DNA of 64,000 bases from Thalassotalea ponticola (lineage in GTDB: Bacteria; Pseudomonadota; Gammaproteobacteria; Enterobacterales; Alteromonadaceae). Positions 17,840 through 28,125 of this stretch are shown piece by piece (the first letter of the stretch is position 1; every line of letters starts with the position of its first letter). A program made the position numbers and the translations under genes. Under the pieces are notes generated by a model that saw only the letters and a program-made list of their open reading frames with translations, was not told the DNA's origin and ran no database searches. Location: assembly GCF_041379045.1 (NCBI RefSeq), contig NZ_CP166871.1, positions 620,001 to 684,000 of the forward strand, written 5' to 3'.

Positions 17840-18349
17840 TTAGTTTTGCAAAGGAAGCACCTTGCTTGAGTAACTGCTATTACAGGTATAAAGCGTTTTT
17901 TTACCTGAGTAACCGTGATAAAGGTTTTCGTGAGCTGAACGCGAGAAGCAGTCTTGTCGGTTATTGTAGCGACTGATCCAGTTGATCAACATCTCAAGGT
18001 TTGCGTCTTGTGCTTTTTTTGAGACGTATTTACTCGGTTCCCAAGGGCGGTTTTTGGCGTTGTTAATACACTGCTCGATAGGTAAATCAAGGTAAATAAT
18101 CTCCGTCGCATAGCTGACGGTAAGTTCGAGTAAGTCGGCATAGCATCCTTCGATTACCCAATTTTGATTTTTTGCCATAAATTGCTTTATCTCGTTGGCC
18201 GATTCAACTAGCGGTTTGCGCTCAGGTGGTGTGCTAGGCAACCAAGCTAAACTATCTAAATCGAGATGCGACAAAGCGTGTGCTTCTGCTAATTGTGTCG
18301 ATAGTGTTGTTTTACCTGAACCCGAGTTACCAAATACCAGAATTTTCAT
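17840..18349 (-). CDS. Small P-loop kinase-like ATPase (adenylate/shikimate-kinase-like)
   Basis: 169 residues. The Walker A motif GNSGSGKTT is at residues 7-15. It is followed by LDLDSLAWLP and ENQNWVIEGCY-like signatures of the small 'AAA family ATPase/adenylate kinase-related' group, plus a lid-like RPWEPSKYVSKKAQD stretch. Such proteins phosphorylate unknown small substrates. The ATG at 18349 has a strong GGAGG site. The gene is monocistronic between the protease and gltD. The final ~15 residues (after SGKKTLYTC) look atypical, but no frameshift is evident. Confidence 0.75.
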   Translation of the reverse strand: MKILVFGNSGSGKTTLSTQLAEAHALSHLDLDSLAWLPSTPPERKPLVESANEIKQFMAKNQNWVIEGCYADLLELTVSYATEIIYLDLPIEQCINNAKNRPWEPSKYVSKKAQDANLEMLINWISRYNNRQDCFSRSAHENLYHGYSGKKTLYTCNSSYSSKVLPLQN

Positions 18350-18709
18350 GAATACCTCCGTTGTTAAAAGTCAGTCCTGTGTGGTGTTATTAATGTGTGT
18401 CGTTAAATGCAGTAAATAAACGTGGGTCGTTTAACATGCGCTAATGTCGTTGTAGGACATAATGTAAAAATCACAAACCAGCCAGTGACCATTACCGCGA
18501 CAAATAATAGATAGCACATACTTAAGAGTACGTACGGTAAACCGATAACAGTGGAATTAGATACAATGACTAAGTGTTTTTATTAATGTATTCAATATAT
18601 TAATAGCGAATGTATATTTTTGCCACTTAGTGCTCACAATAAAAACTTCACCTGCTTTCTTGCCGATTTAGTAGTGTTAGCTGTTAACCGCCTTCGAAGC
18701 TATCGCCTG
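18350..18709. other. Intergenic region with no recognisable gene
   Basis: 360 AT-rich bases between the kinase start and the gltD stop, both on the minus strand. No hairpin with a T run was found after gltD and no small gene was recognised. Confidence 0.5.
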
Positions 18710-20167
<1,458 letters not shown>

Positions 20168-20181
20168 TCACTCCTAGCCTC

Positions 20182-23100
20182 TTACTGTGCTTGCACACGC
20201 AATTCAGCGCTACTGCGACTGCGATGACCAAGTAAGGTTTTAACATCGGTTGCTATTGGTTTGATCAACTTGAAGTTGGCAATAAATTGATGGAAGTTTT
20301 CCAAAATAAATGCCGCTCTAGCACTTCCCGTATGCTCTAAGTGATGATTGATCATACCGCGCAGGTGTTCTTGATGAATGGTCAGTTGTGTCAGTTCTAG
20401 TGCTTCTATGGATTCGGTGTTAAGGCGTTGTGTAAGATCTTGATGTTCATCGACTACATAGGCAAAACCACCGGTCATACCCGCACCAAAATTCAGTCCT
20501 ACGCCTCCTAAAAAGGTGACGATCCCTCCAGTCATATATTCACATGCGTGATCGCCGGCGCCTTCAATAACAGCGTGGCAGCCGGAGTTTCTCACGGCGA
20601 ATCGCTCTCCAGCGCGGCCTGCGGCATATAAATTACCGCCAGTCGCGCCGTATAGGCAGGTATTGCCCATAATTGGCGTTAAATGAGTTTGGTAGGTTAC
20701 GCCCTTGGGCGGGGCAATAACCACGCGTCCACCGGCCATGCCCTTGCCGACATAATCGTTGGCATCGCCGGTTAGAGTGATATTTAAACCACCGGCATTA
20801 AAACAGGCAAACGATTGACCAACGGTGCCGGTAAGATTCAATTGAATTGGCGTTGCAGCCATACCTTGATCGCCGTGATGTCGAGCAATAAATCCAGATA
20901 ACATGGCGCCGATAGAGCGATCGGTATTGCGCACGTTAAAGTACAGTTCGGTCGACTTTTTCTCCAACACATTCTCTGTGGCTTGTTCTAATATGGCATT
21001 GTTTAACACCGCTTTATCAAATGGTTGATTGTCACTTGTTTGATACTGTGTGGTGTGTTTACTAGGTTTTACTGGCGCCAAAATAGCCGTTAAGTCGAGT
21101 TTTTGCTGTTTGCTGGTAAGGCCGTTTACTTGCTCAAGCAGATCGGTTCGTCCAATTAACTCTCGCAGCGAGTCGACACCGAGTTGGGCCAAAATTTCAC
21201 GCACCTCGGTAGCGATAAACTTAAAGTAATTCATTACCTGTTCGGGTAAGCCTTTGAAGTATTCGTCTCTGAGTTGTTGATCCTGCGTCGCTACACCGGT
21301 TGCGCAGTTGTTGAGGTGACAAATACGCAAAAACTTACAGCCCAGTGCAACCATAGGTGCGGTACCAAAACCAAAACTCTCAGCACCCAAAATAGCCGCT
21401 TTAACTATATCTAGACCGGTCTTTAAACCGCCATCGACTTGCAGACGCACTTTGTGACGCAATTCGTTGGCGACTAACGATTGATGGGCTTCTGCTAAGC
21501 CAAGCTCCCATGGGCTGCCGGCGTATTTCACACTAGTCAGCGGACTGGCACCAGTGCCACCATCATAGCCCGATATAGTAATAAAATCAGCGTACGCTTT
21601 AGCAACGCCAGAAGCGATTGTGCCAACCCCAGGCTCGGATACTAACTTCACCGAGACAATACAACTCGGGTTGACTTGTTTTAGGTCGAAAATAAGTTGC
21701 GCTAAGTCTTCAATCGAATAAATGTCGTGATGCGGCGGCGGCGATATTAAGGTCACCCCGGGTACCGAAAAGCGCAATTTGGCGATCAGTGGCGTTACTT
21801 TATCACCGGGTAGTTGCCCACCTTCACCTGGCTTGGCACCTTGGGCTATTTTAATTTGTAGCACGTCAGCATTAACCAAGTAGTGCGGGGTTACACCAAA
21901 GCGCCCTGAGGCTATTTGTTTGATCCTTGAATTGCGCACAGTGCCAAAGCGGTTGGCATCCTCACCACCTTCACCCGAGTTGGAATAACCACCAAGGCGG
22001 TTCATGGCGATAGCCAACGCTTCATGTGCCTCAGGGCTCAATGCGCCAATACTCATGGCGGCACTATCAAAGCACTTAAATAAGGCCTCTGCTGGTTCAA
22101 CTTGTTCGACGCCAATACTCGCAGTGTCCTGCTTAAGTGTTAATAGATCGCGCAAGGTAGCGACCGGACGATTATTCACCGCATCGGCAAATACCTTGTA
22201 GGCTTGGTAGTCACCACTGCGCACTGCGTGTTGTAAACTCGATACCACATCGGGGTTAAAGCAATGGTATTCTTCACCGTGGACGTATTTGAGTAAGCCT
22301 CCGTGCTGAACGGTGCGATGTGGCAACCAGGCCCGCTTAGCAAGGGCTATAATGTCTTGTTCAAAATCTTCAAAGCCACAACCTTGAATGCGACTGGCGA
22401 TACCGTCGAAGCACAGAGACATTACCTCGTCGTTTACACCGATGACTTCAAACAGACCCGAACAGCGATAGCTGGCGATACTGGAAATCCCCATTTTCGA
22501 TAATATTTTCAGCAGACCTTTGTTGATCGCATGGCGATAATTTTGTAGGGCCTGGCGTGCAGGTAGCTCTATCTGACCTTTTTCAACCATCGTTTCTATC
22601 GTTTCGTAGGCTAAAAATGGGTAAATGGCCGTTGCGCCAAGACCGAGTAGCACGGCAAAGTGGTGTGGATCACGTGCTGAGGCCGTTTCAACGACGATAT
22701 TTGAATCACAGCGCAAGTTTTCATCAACGAGGCGCTTTTGCACGGCGCCAACGGCCATCGCTGCAGGTATGGGGAGTTGCTCTTTACTGATGTCGCGGTC
22801 GCTTAATATGATGATAACAGCCCGTTGATCGCGCACTAATTTAACCGCGTCATTAGCCACTCGGCAAATGGCATTTTGCAATCCTTCTGCAGGTGAGTAG
22901 TTCAGTGAAATAGTCTCGCAACGATAGTGCTTATCATCGTATTCACGCAGTTGTTTGATACCGGTATACATCATAATCGGAGTGTCAAACAGCACGCGAT
23001 CAGCAAGCCCCGTAGTTTCGTTAAACACGTTGTGCTCACGACCAATACACGTTGCAAGACTCATCACATAACGCTCGCGCAGTGGGTCGATAGGTGGATT

Positions 23101-24642
23101 GGTCACTTGTGCAAATTGTTGACGGAAATAGTCATAGAGGTTACGGGACTTAGTTGATAATACTGCCATTGGCGTGTCATCACCCATCGAGCCCGTTGCT
23201 TCTTGGGCATTCTCGGCCATGACTTTAATGACTTGATTAATTTCCTCATAAGAATAATTAAACAACTTGTGATACTGCTGCATGCGTTGGTCGTCAAATG
23301 CGCGTTTACCAATCAATTCGGCTTCAAGCTGTTCAAAGGGGATGAGACGACGCGTGTTTTTATCGAGCCATTTCCGATATGGATGGCGCGACTTTAAGTC
23401 ATTGTCGATATCAGTTGAGTTAAATAGTTTCCCTGTGTAGGTATCAATACTCAACATTTCACCTGGCCCGACGCGGCCTTTTTCGATGACTTCATCCTCG
23501 CCATAATCCCAAATACCAACTTCCGAAGCTAGGGTGATAAACCCGTTGCGAGTACGTACAAAACGAGCAGGGCGCAAACCATTGCGATCTAGGTTACAGG
23601 CTACGTGTCGGCCGTTGGTCATTACGATGCCCGCCGGGCCATCCCAAGGCTCCATGTGCATCGAGTTAAATTCATAAAATGCCCTTAAATCATCGTCCAT
23701 CGCGGTATTGTTTTGCCATGCCGGCGGAATTAACAAGCGCATGCTGCGAAACAAATCCATACCGCCCGCTAAAAACAATTCAAGCATATTGTCCAACGAC
23801 GACGAATCCGAACCGGTTTCATTGACAAACGGTGCGGCGTCTTTTAAATCGGGGATCAGCGGAGTTTTAAACTTATAGGTACGGGCTTTAGCCCACTGGC
23901 GGTTGCCGCGAATGGTATTGATCTCACCATTGTGAGCTAAGTAACGAAATGGCTGTGCTAGATGCCATTGTGGCGAAGTGTTGGTAGAAAAGCGTTGATG
24001 AAATACACAAATCGCCGATTGCATGCGAATATCAGCGAGGTCTAAGTAAAAATTTGGCAAGTCGATAGGCATCACCAAACCTTTGTATACGGTCACTTTG
24101 CACGATAAGCTGGCAACGTAAAACGCGTGGTCTTTAACGCGTTTTTCTGCTCGTCGACGAGCCATAAATAAACGTCGCTCAAAATCATGGCTGCGCCAAC
24201 CCGACGGACAGTTGACAAAAACTTGCTCAATGCCAGGTAAATTACCTTTGGCGATAGGGCCTAGTACATTGGTGTCGATAGGGACCTTACGCCAGCCCAC
24301 TACTTCAAGCGTTTCATTGGTTAACTCTTCTTCTAACAGTTGCTTGCTAATCGCTGCTTCATCTGGCCGAGTGTTTAAAAATACTAAACCGACCGCATAT
24401 TTGGCGCTTAAATGCCAACCGTTGTCTTGCGCAATATGACGAAAAAAACTGTCGGGCTTTTGCATAAGCAAACCGCAGCCATCACCGGTTTTTCCATCTG
24501 CGGCTATGCCACCGCGGTGCTGCATCCGATCGAGTGCCGCAATAGCTGTTTTGATGAGTTTGTGACTGGGCTCGCCCTGTTGATGGGCTATAAGTCCAAA
24601 TCCACAATTGTCTTTTTGCAACTGGTGATCATATAACTGCAT
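20182..24642 (-). CDS. gltB: Glutamate synthase (NADPH), large subunit
   Basis: 1486 residues. It converts 2-oxoglutarate and glutamine to two glutamates. The class II amidotransferase domain should start at Cys13 after removal of a short propeptide (NCGFGLIAHQ). The FMN-binding synthase domain carries SGYDGGTGASPLTSVKYAG, and a 3Fe-4S cluster is expected at CKFLRICHLNNCATGV (near residue 1110). The C-terminal glycine-rich beta-helix domain (GDANDYVGKGMAGGRVV) is complete. It is transcribed first, with gltD following. A sigma-70-like promoter is seen at 24746-24774. Confidence 0.97.
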   Translation of the reverse strand: MQLYDHQLQKDNCGFGLIAHQQGEPSHKLIKTAIAALDRMQHRGGIAADGKTGDGCGLLMQKPDSFFRHIAQDNGWHLSAKYAVGLVFLNTRPDEAAISKQLLEEELTNETLEVVGWRKVPIDTNVLGPIAKGNLPGIEQVFVNCPSGWRSHDFERRLFMARRRAEKRVKDHAFYVASLSCKVTVYKGLVMPIDLPNFYLDLADIRMQSAICVFHQRFSTNTSPQWHLAQPFRYLAHNGEINTIRGNRQWAKARTYKFKTPLIPDLKDAAPFVNETGSDSSSLDNMLELFLAGGMDLFRSMRLLIPPAWQNNTAMDDDLRAFYEFNSMHMEPWDGPAGIVMTNGRHVACNLDRNGLRPARFVRTRNGFITLASEVGIWDYGEDEVIEKGRVGPGEMLSIDTYTGKLFNSTDIDNDLKSRHPYRKWLDKNTRRLIPFEQLEAELIGKRAFDDQRMQQYHKLFNYSYEEINQVIKVMAENAQEATGSMGDDTPMAVLSTKSRNLYDYFRQQFAQVTNPPIDPLRERYVMSLATCIGREHNVFNETTGLADRVLFDTPIMMYTGIKQLREYDDKHYRCETISLNYSPAEGLQNAICRVANDAVKLVRDQRAVIIILSDRDISKEQLPIPAAMAVGAVQKRLVDENLRCDSNIVVETASARDPHHFAVLLGLGATAIYPFLAYETIETMVEKGQIELPARQALQNYRHAINKGLLKILSKMGISSIASYRCSGLFEVIGVNDEVMSLCFDGIASRIQGCGFEDFEQDIIALAKRAWLPHRTVQHGGLLKYVHGEEYHCFNPDVVSSLQHAVRSGDYQAYKVFADAVNNRPVATLRDLLTLKQDTASIGVEQVEPAEALFKCFDSAAMSIGALSPEAHEALAIAMNRLGGYSNSGEGGEDANRFGTVRNSRIKQIASGRFGVTPHYLVNADVLQIKIAQGAKPGEGGQLPGDKVTPLIAKLRFSVPGVTLISPPPHHDIYSIEDLAQLIFDLKQVNPSCIVSVKLVSEPGVGTIASGVAKAYADFITISGYDGGTGASPLTSVKYAGSPWELGLAEAHQSLVANELRHKVRLQVDGGLKTGLDIVKAAILGAESFGFGTAPMVALGCKFLRICHLNNCATGVATQDQQLRDEYFKGLPEQVMNYFKFIATEVREILAQLGVDSLRELIGRTDLLEQVNGLTSKQQKLDLTAILAPVKPSKHTTQYQTSDNQPFDKAVLNNAILEQATENVLEKKSTELYFNVRNTDRSIGAMLSGFIARHHGDQGMAATPIQLNLTGTVGQSFACFNAGGLNITLTGDANDYVGKGMAGGRVVIAPPKGVTYQTHLTPIMGNTCLYGATGGNLYAAGRAGERFAVRNSGCHAVIEGAGDHACEYMTGGIVTFLGGVGLNFGAGMTGGFAYVVDEHQDLTQRLNTESIEALELTQLTIHQEHLRGMINHHLEHTGSARAAFILENFHQFIANFKLIKPIATDVKTLLGHRSRSSAELRVQAQ

Positions 24643-24745
24643 GCCTTGCTCTCCTGTTAATGGCCCACCGACGACAAGGCTAACCGAGAATAAATGAGGT
24701 GAAAATGTGAATAAGTATTGCGATATTCCTGTCGTGGAACATTTT

Positions 24746-24774
24746 AAGATATAAGGATGTTAATAAAAGGTCAA
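24746..24774 (-). promoter_or_regulatory. Candidate sigma-70 promoter of gltBD
   Basis: On the minus strand TTGACC (24774-24769) and TATCTT (24751-24746) are separated by 17 bases, about 100 bases before the gltB ATG. Confidence 0.5.
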
Positions 24775-24969
24775 TAAAAAATAGAGTTATTACTCTTTGC
24801 GCTATGCGGCCTTTTTGCCGGTTATATCATCGTTTTGTCTTTTTGGTGTTCGTTTAAGCACGGTTTTTTTGGAGAGGTACTGATATTAGCTTGGCAGATG
24901 TTGATGCAAGTAAAGTACTGTAAAGTCATTGCATATGACAGGTGATTGAATAAGTATGCTGTTTTTTCG

Positions 24970-25137
24970 CTTACATCTTACAGCTTATGTCTTACAGCTT
25001 ACAGCTTACAGCTTACAGCTTACAGCTTACAGCTTACAGCTTATGTCTTACAGCTTATGTCTTACATCATACAGCTTATGTCTTACAGCTTACAGCTTAT
25101 GTCTTACAGCTTACAGCTTATGTCTTACAGCTTACAG
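24970..25137. repeat. Heptanucleotide tandem array, 24 units
   Basis: Twenty-four contiguous 7-base units: 15 CTTACAG, 6 CTTATGT, 2 CTTACAT and 1 CATACAG. The last nine units form three copies of a 21-base higher-order repeat (CTTATGT + CTTACAG + CTTACAG). The array lies between gltB and folE2, ~330 bases upstream of gltB and ~140 bases beyond the folE2 stop. Open frames run through it, but they only translate the repeat (LTAYSLQ-type peptides) and are not regarded as genes. Confidence 0.95.
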
Positions 25138-25225
25138 CTTGCTGCACGGGTAAAAGGCAATAGACGGATACCTCTTTGCAAGGGAGATACGCTAAATAGC
25201 CAGGTGGTTACTAACCAGCTGCAAC

Positions 25226-25252
25226 AAAAAAGCCGACGCGAGGTCGGCTTTG
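25226..25252 (-). terminator. Rho-independent terminator of folE2
   Basis: On the minus strand AAAGCCGACCTCGCGTCGGCTTTTTT forms a GC-rich stem plus T run, ~25 bases after the folE2 stop. Confidence 0.85.
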
Positions 25253-25277
25253 ATTGACTAGGAGTTGTCGAGGTCAA

Positions 25278-26204
25278 TTACGGCTGATAGCCGTTTTTGA
25301 TGCCTTTGGTGGTTATTGCTACCGCATCGTGGGCGTGCAGTGACTCTAGGTGATTTATCTTCACCCAAAAATCATCGTAGCCGTCAATTAAGTTAAGCGC
25401 GTGTTGAACGCGGCGCGCTGCATCTTCACAAAACATTAAGTTTTGCCCATTTAAACGAGCAAACTCTTGCTCGTCCTCGCGTTTAACCGCCGCTTGAACA
25501 GGAGTTTGTAGCGCGGCTTCAACGGTATCGACAATGTCAGTGATCGGGAAACTGTCCACTAATGAATTAAGCTTCACTTTCACTTCAGCAATAGAGCGTT
25601 GGCTGTGTGGTGTGGCAACAATACCCTCGGTTGTGCCAAGCCACTGATGTACGTCGGCGTGGTTGACAGAATCTTGACCGGCAAACTTTTCGGTAAACGA
25701 TTTTTGAATTAACTGGCGAGCCAAAGCCGCAGAGCAAGGACACGTTGATGAGTACGCGATATCGACATTGAGTTCAATATCAAACTCACCCTTTTCTAAT
25801 TTACCGGTAATAGCAACAGGGTATATACGCCAACCTTTTTTACCACTGATTAGCGCTTCGCGACGCATCGGGTAGTCGAAACTGAATTTAACGTAGGCAG
25901 TATCACTGAGGTCTTGATGCGACTCGATAAAGCCGTTTAACAATTCCACCAATGCGCTATAGGTTAATACGCTATTGCTCGCTAAATCGTCTAGTGCTAA
26001 GTACAGGCGTGACATGTGAATGCCTTTCGCCTTTGGCTGCATCAAATTTACAAAAGCATCGATATGAGCCGATACCATGCGATCTGCTTCATCTTTTGCC
26101 GAAACCATGATCGGCATTTCGATATTTCCCATACCGACTCGGTCGAGCGTTCCTTCCGTTTGGGCCGCGGTCTGGTTAGCGATATCTGGCATTGATGTTG
26201 GCAT
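25278..26204 (-). CDS. folE2: GTP cyclohydrolase FolE2 (type IB)
   Basis: 308 residues. First step of folate/queuosine-type pterin synthesis: GTP to 7,8-dihydroneopterin triphosphate. Family features are the N-terminal [13 protein letters not shown], the metal/catalytic cysteine region [13 protein letters not shown] and [13 protein letters not shown] [14 protein letters not shown]. FolE2 is structurally distinct from FolE and works with metals other than zinc. The ATG at 26204 has AGGAAACG 9 bases upstream. It is divergent from the Hpt gene. No clear Zur box was recognised in the shared 366-base upstream region. Confidence 0.95.
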   Translation of the reverse strand: MPTSMPDIANQTAAQTEGTLDRVGMGNIEMPIMVSAKDEADRMVSAHIDAFVNLMQPKAKGIHMSRLYLALDDLASNSVLTYSALVELLNGFIESHQDLSDTAYVKFSFDYPMRREALISGKKGWRIYPVAITGKLEKGEFDIELNVDIAYSSTCPCSAALARQLIQKSFTEKFAGQDSVNHADVHQWLGTTEGIVATPHSQRSIAEVKVKLNSLVDSFPITDIVDTVEAALQTPVQAAVKREDEQEFARLNGQNLMFCEDAARRVQHALNLIDGYDDFWVKINHLESLHAHDAVAITTKGIKNGYQP

Positions 26205-26570
26205 TGTCTATTCGTTTCCTGTTACAACTGGACTGCAAGTTATGCCTTAAACACGACAAATGACGATATGATTAAAGGCAATTAAGGGCGCATATTCTAG
26301 CGAAATTTTGCGCATTTTTTTACTGTTTTTTTATTAAAAATTCGCGTCAGCTCATCATTTTTAACAAAACCCTAGTAAAATGGTCGGCTATTCTGCAGTA
26401 AAAGCCGGCGAAAATCAATTTTCCCAATAAAATATTGGGAAAATTTTGATGCATAACAAACAACGTTGCTTTAAGGGCTAGGACAAGTGCACATTGTTTG
26501 CTAGTCTTACTGTGATTTTTTCCGTATTTGATGTTGTTATCAATGACATTAAATCAATAGGATGTAAGTG
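26205..26570. other. Divergent promoter region of folE2 and the Hpt gene
   Basis: 366 AT-rich bases. The main visible structure is a long inverted repeat at 26414-26449. No small gene was recognised. Confidence 0.5.
26414..26449. repeat. Strong inverted repeat in the folE2/Hpt divergent region
   Basis: AATTTTCCCAATA and TATTGGGAAAATT are perfect 13-base arms around an AAA loop. With one bulged T the pairing extends to about 16 base pairs. There is no adequate T run, so it may be an operator or an RNA hairpin rather than a terminator. Confidence 0.7.
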
Positions 26571-26915
26571 ATGAATATGGATAATTTAAATACCCAGTTA
26601 ATAAACGAGTACGTGCAGGCATTGGGACAGGATGTGTTTATACAAACGGTTGAGTTGTATGAGCAGCAGGCACAAGCGTACTTGCATCAACTTGGCGAAG
26701 TGGCAAAAATAGCCGATCACGTGCAATGGCAACTGCAATGTCACGCGATGAAATCAGCGGCGGGTAATATGGGGTTACAACAGTTACACGCCATGCTCAG
26801 TTCTCTTGAACACAGCCAAGAGACAGCGCTTCAGTTGACGCAGCGGGTTGAGCAATTAACGCAGCTCAATCAGCAATCGCTGCAACAGCTAAAACAGTGG
26901 CTAGCACAAGGCTAG
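26571..26915 (+). CDS. Hpt-domain phosphotransfer protein (HptA-like)
   Basis: A stand-alone histidine phosphotransfer protein of 114 residues. The phospho-accepting His (~58) lies in CHAMKSAAGNMGLQQL, the standard Hpt helix. A start at ATG 26571 is preferred, since AGGA lies 8 bases upstream; GTG 26568 and ATG 26577 also fit. It is convergent with arcA, whose stop is ~45 bases away. In Shewanella a separate HptA relays phosphate from ArcS to ArcA, so this gene is a good candidate for that job here. The partner is inferred from position. Confidence 0.85.
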   Translation: MNMDNLNTQLINEYVQALGQDVFIQTVELYEQQAQAYLHQLGEVAKIADHVQWQLQCHAMKSAAGNMGLQQLHAMLSSLEHSQETALQLTQRVEQLTQLNQQSLQQLKQWLAQG

Positions 26916-26958
26916 CCACTGCGACTGCGATACTAAGTATGCGGTTGGTAACTCGCTG

Positions 26959-27681
26959 TTAGCGACCAATGTTACCAACGAAGCGATACCCTTCACCGTG
27001 AATGGTATTAATGAATTCAGGTGCGCTCTCGTCTGATTCAAAGTGCTTGCGCAAACGGCGAATGGTCACGTCGACGGTGCGGTCATTTTCACGTAAGTCG
27101 CGGCCAGTCATTTCTTGAATTAGCGCTTGGCGGGTGACGATTTTACCGCGGTTAGCCATCAGTAAGCGCAAGGCGCGATATTCACCACGAGGGATCGGAA
27201 ACGTAGCCCCATTTGGTGATTTAATTTGACGCGAGTTTGGATCGAGCTGCCAGTTGTCAAAGTAAATGGTTTCGGTATCTTTGATTGGCTCAGCTTTTTT
27301 AACCTGGCTAACGCGCTTTAACAAGTTGCGCACGCGAATAGTTAATTCACGAGGGTTAAACGGCTTGGTTATGTAATCGTCAGCACCGATTTCTAAACCG
27401 AGAACGCGGTCTACTTCACTGTCGCGACCACTAATAAAAATCAATCCTTTGTCGTCTTGCTCGACGATTTCGCGCGCAAGTAACAATCCGTTTTTACCAG
27501 GCAAGTTAATATCCATTAATACAAGATCAACGCTATTGGTTTGCAGTTGTTGTTCCATTTGTTCGCCATCAACAGCGATAAATGTTTGATAGCCTTCAGC
27601 TTCAAGTAGGTTCTGCAAGTTTAAACGAGTGATTTCTTCATCTTCAACAATAAGAATTTTAGCTTGTGCTTGGTTGTTCAT
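26959..27681 (-). CDS. arcA: Two-component response regulator ArcA
   Basis: 240 residues: a receiver domain with phospho-acceptor Asp57 in LVLMDINLPGKNG and the switch Lys in DYITKPFNPRELTIRVRNLL, followed by an OmpR/PhoB winged-helix DNA-binding domain (TRQALIQEMTGRDLRENDRTVDVTIRRLRKHFE). It closely matches E. coli ArcA, the redox-responsive repressor of aerobic metabolism. A GAGG site precedes the ATG. No arcB or arcS sensor is in the window; an Hpt gene lies convergently next door. Confidence 0.95.
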   Translation of the reverse strand: MNNQAQAKILIVEDEEITRLNLQNLLEAEGYQTFIAVDGEQMEQQLQTNSVDLVLMDINLPGKNGLLLAREIVEQDDKGLIFISGRDSEVDRVLGLEIGADDYITKPFNPRELTIRVRNLLKRVSQVKKAEPIKDTETIYFDNWQLDPNSRQIKSPNGATFPIPRGEYRALRLLMANRGKIVTRQALIQEMTGRDLRENDRTVDVTIRRLRKHFESDESAPEFINTIHGEGYRFVGNIGR

Positions 27682-28125
27682 ATTGGCCTCAGTAAGTATA
27701 CCCGGTGCGCTAAGCGAGCAACGAATTTACGGGGTTATTAGCTCCTGTTAGCAACAGAGAACTTAGAGATTTTTATCAAGGTGCATATGATAGTGAATAT
27801 TGACCGTTACACAATGGTGAAATTGTTGTAAAAATGTAAGCGTTACAAGCTAAAAAAACAACAGTGAATCTTGTTAAGTGTTTGATAAATATTGTTTTGC
27901 TTTATTTTTGTGCAGTCTGGTTAGGGAAAGTAAATATGCAACAATTTGTAATTTGTACGCAGTTGTAGGTAAGTCACCGATTAATTTTGCTACAAAATCA
28001 TTGCAATTTGGTAAATGCAGTGTGTGCTAAGTTGCTACGTTGACCAAATATTGATGGGCTGTTGACATATGCAGGGATAATGTTAACAGCCATTAGTTAA
28101 GTTGGTGCGTTTAAGCGGTTTGCCG
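27682..28125. other. Upstream region of arcA, no gene recognised
   Basis: 444 AT-rich bases between arcA and the rsmC stop. GCTGTTGACAT and ATGTTAACAGC at 28058-28090 form an 11-base stem with one mismatch and an 11-base loop, ~36 bases past rsmC. No T run follows it. Nothing else was recognised. Confidence 0.5.

Noticed and set aside
17740..17976. 78-codon plus-strand open frame
   Set aside because: Its 3' half is antisense to the P-loop kinase gene, which has clear motifs and a strong ribosome-binding site.
24970..25137. Possible CRISPR array
   Set aside because: Units are only 7 bases and contiguous, with no spacers and no cas genes.
24946..25257. Open frames of 103 and 65 codons running through the heptanucleotide array
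   Set aside because: They translate the 7-base repeat in two frames into LTAYSLQ-type peptides and have no independent coding evidence.
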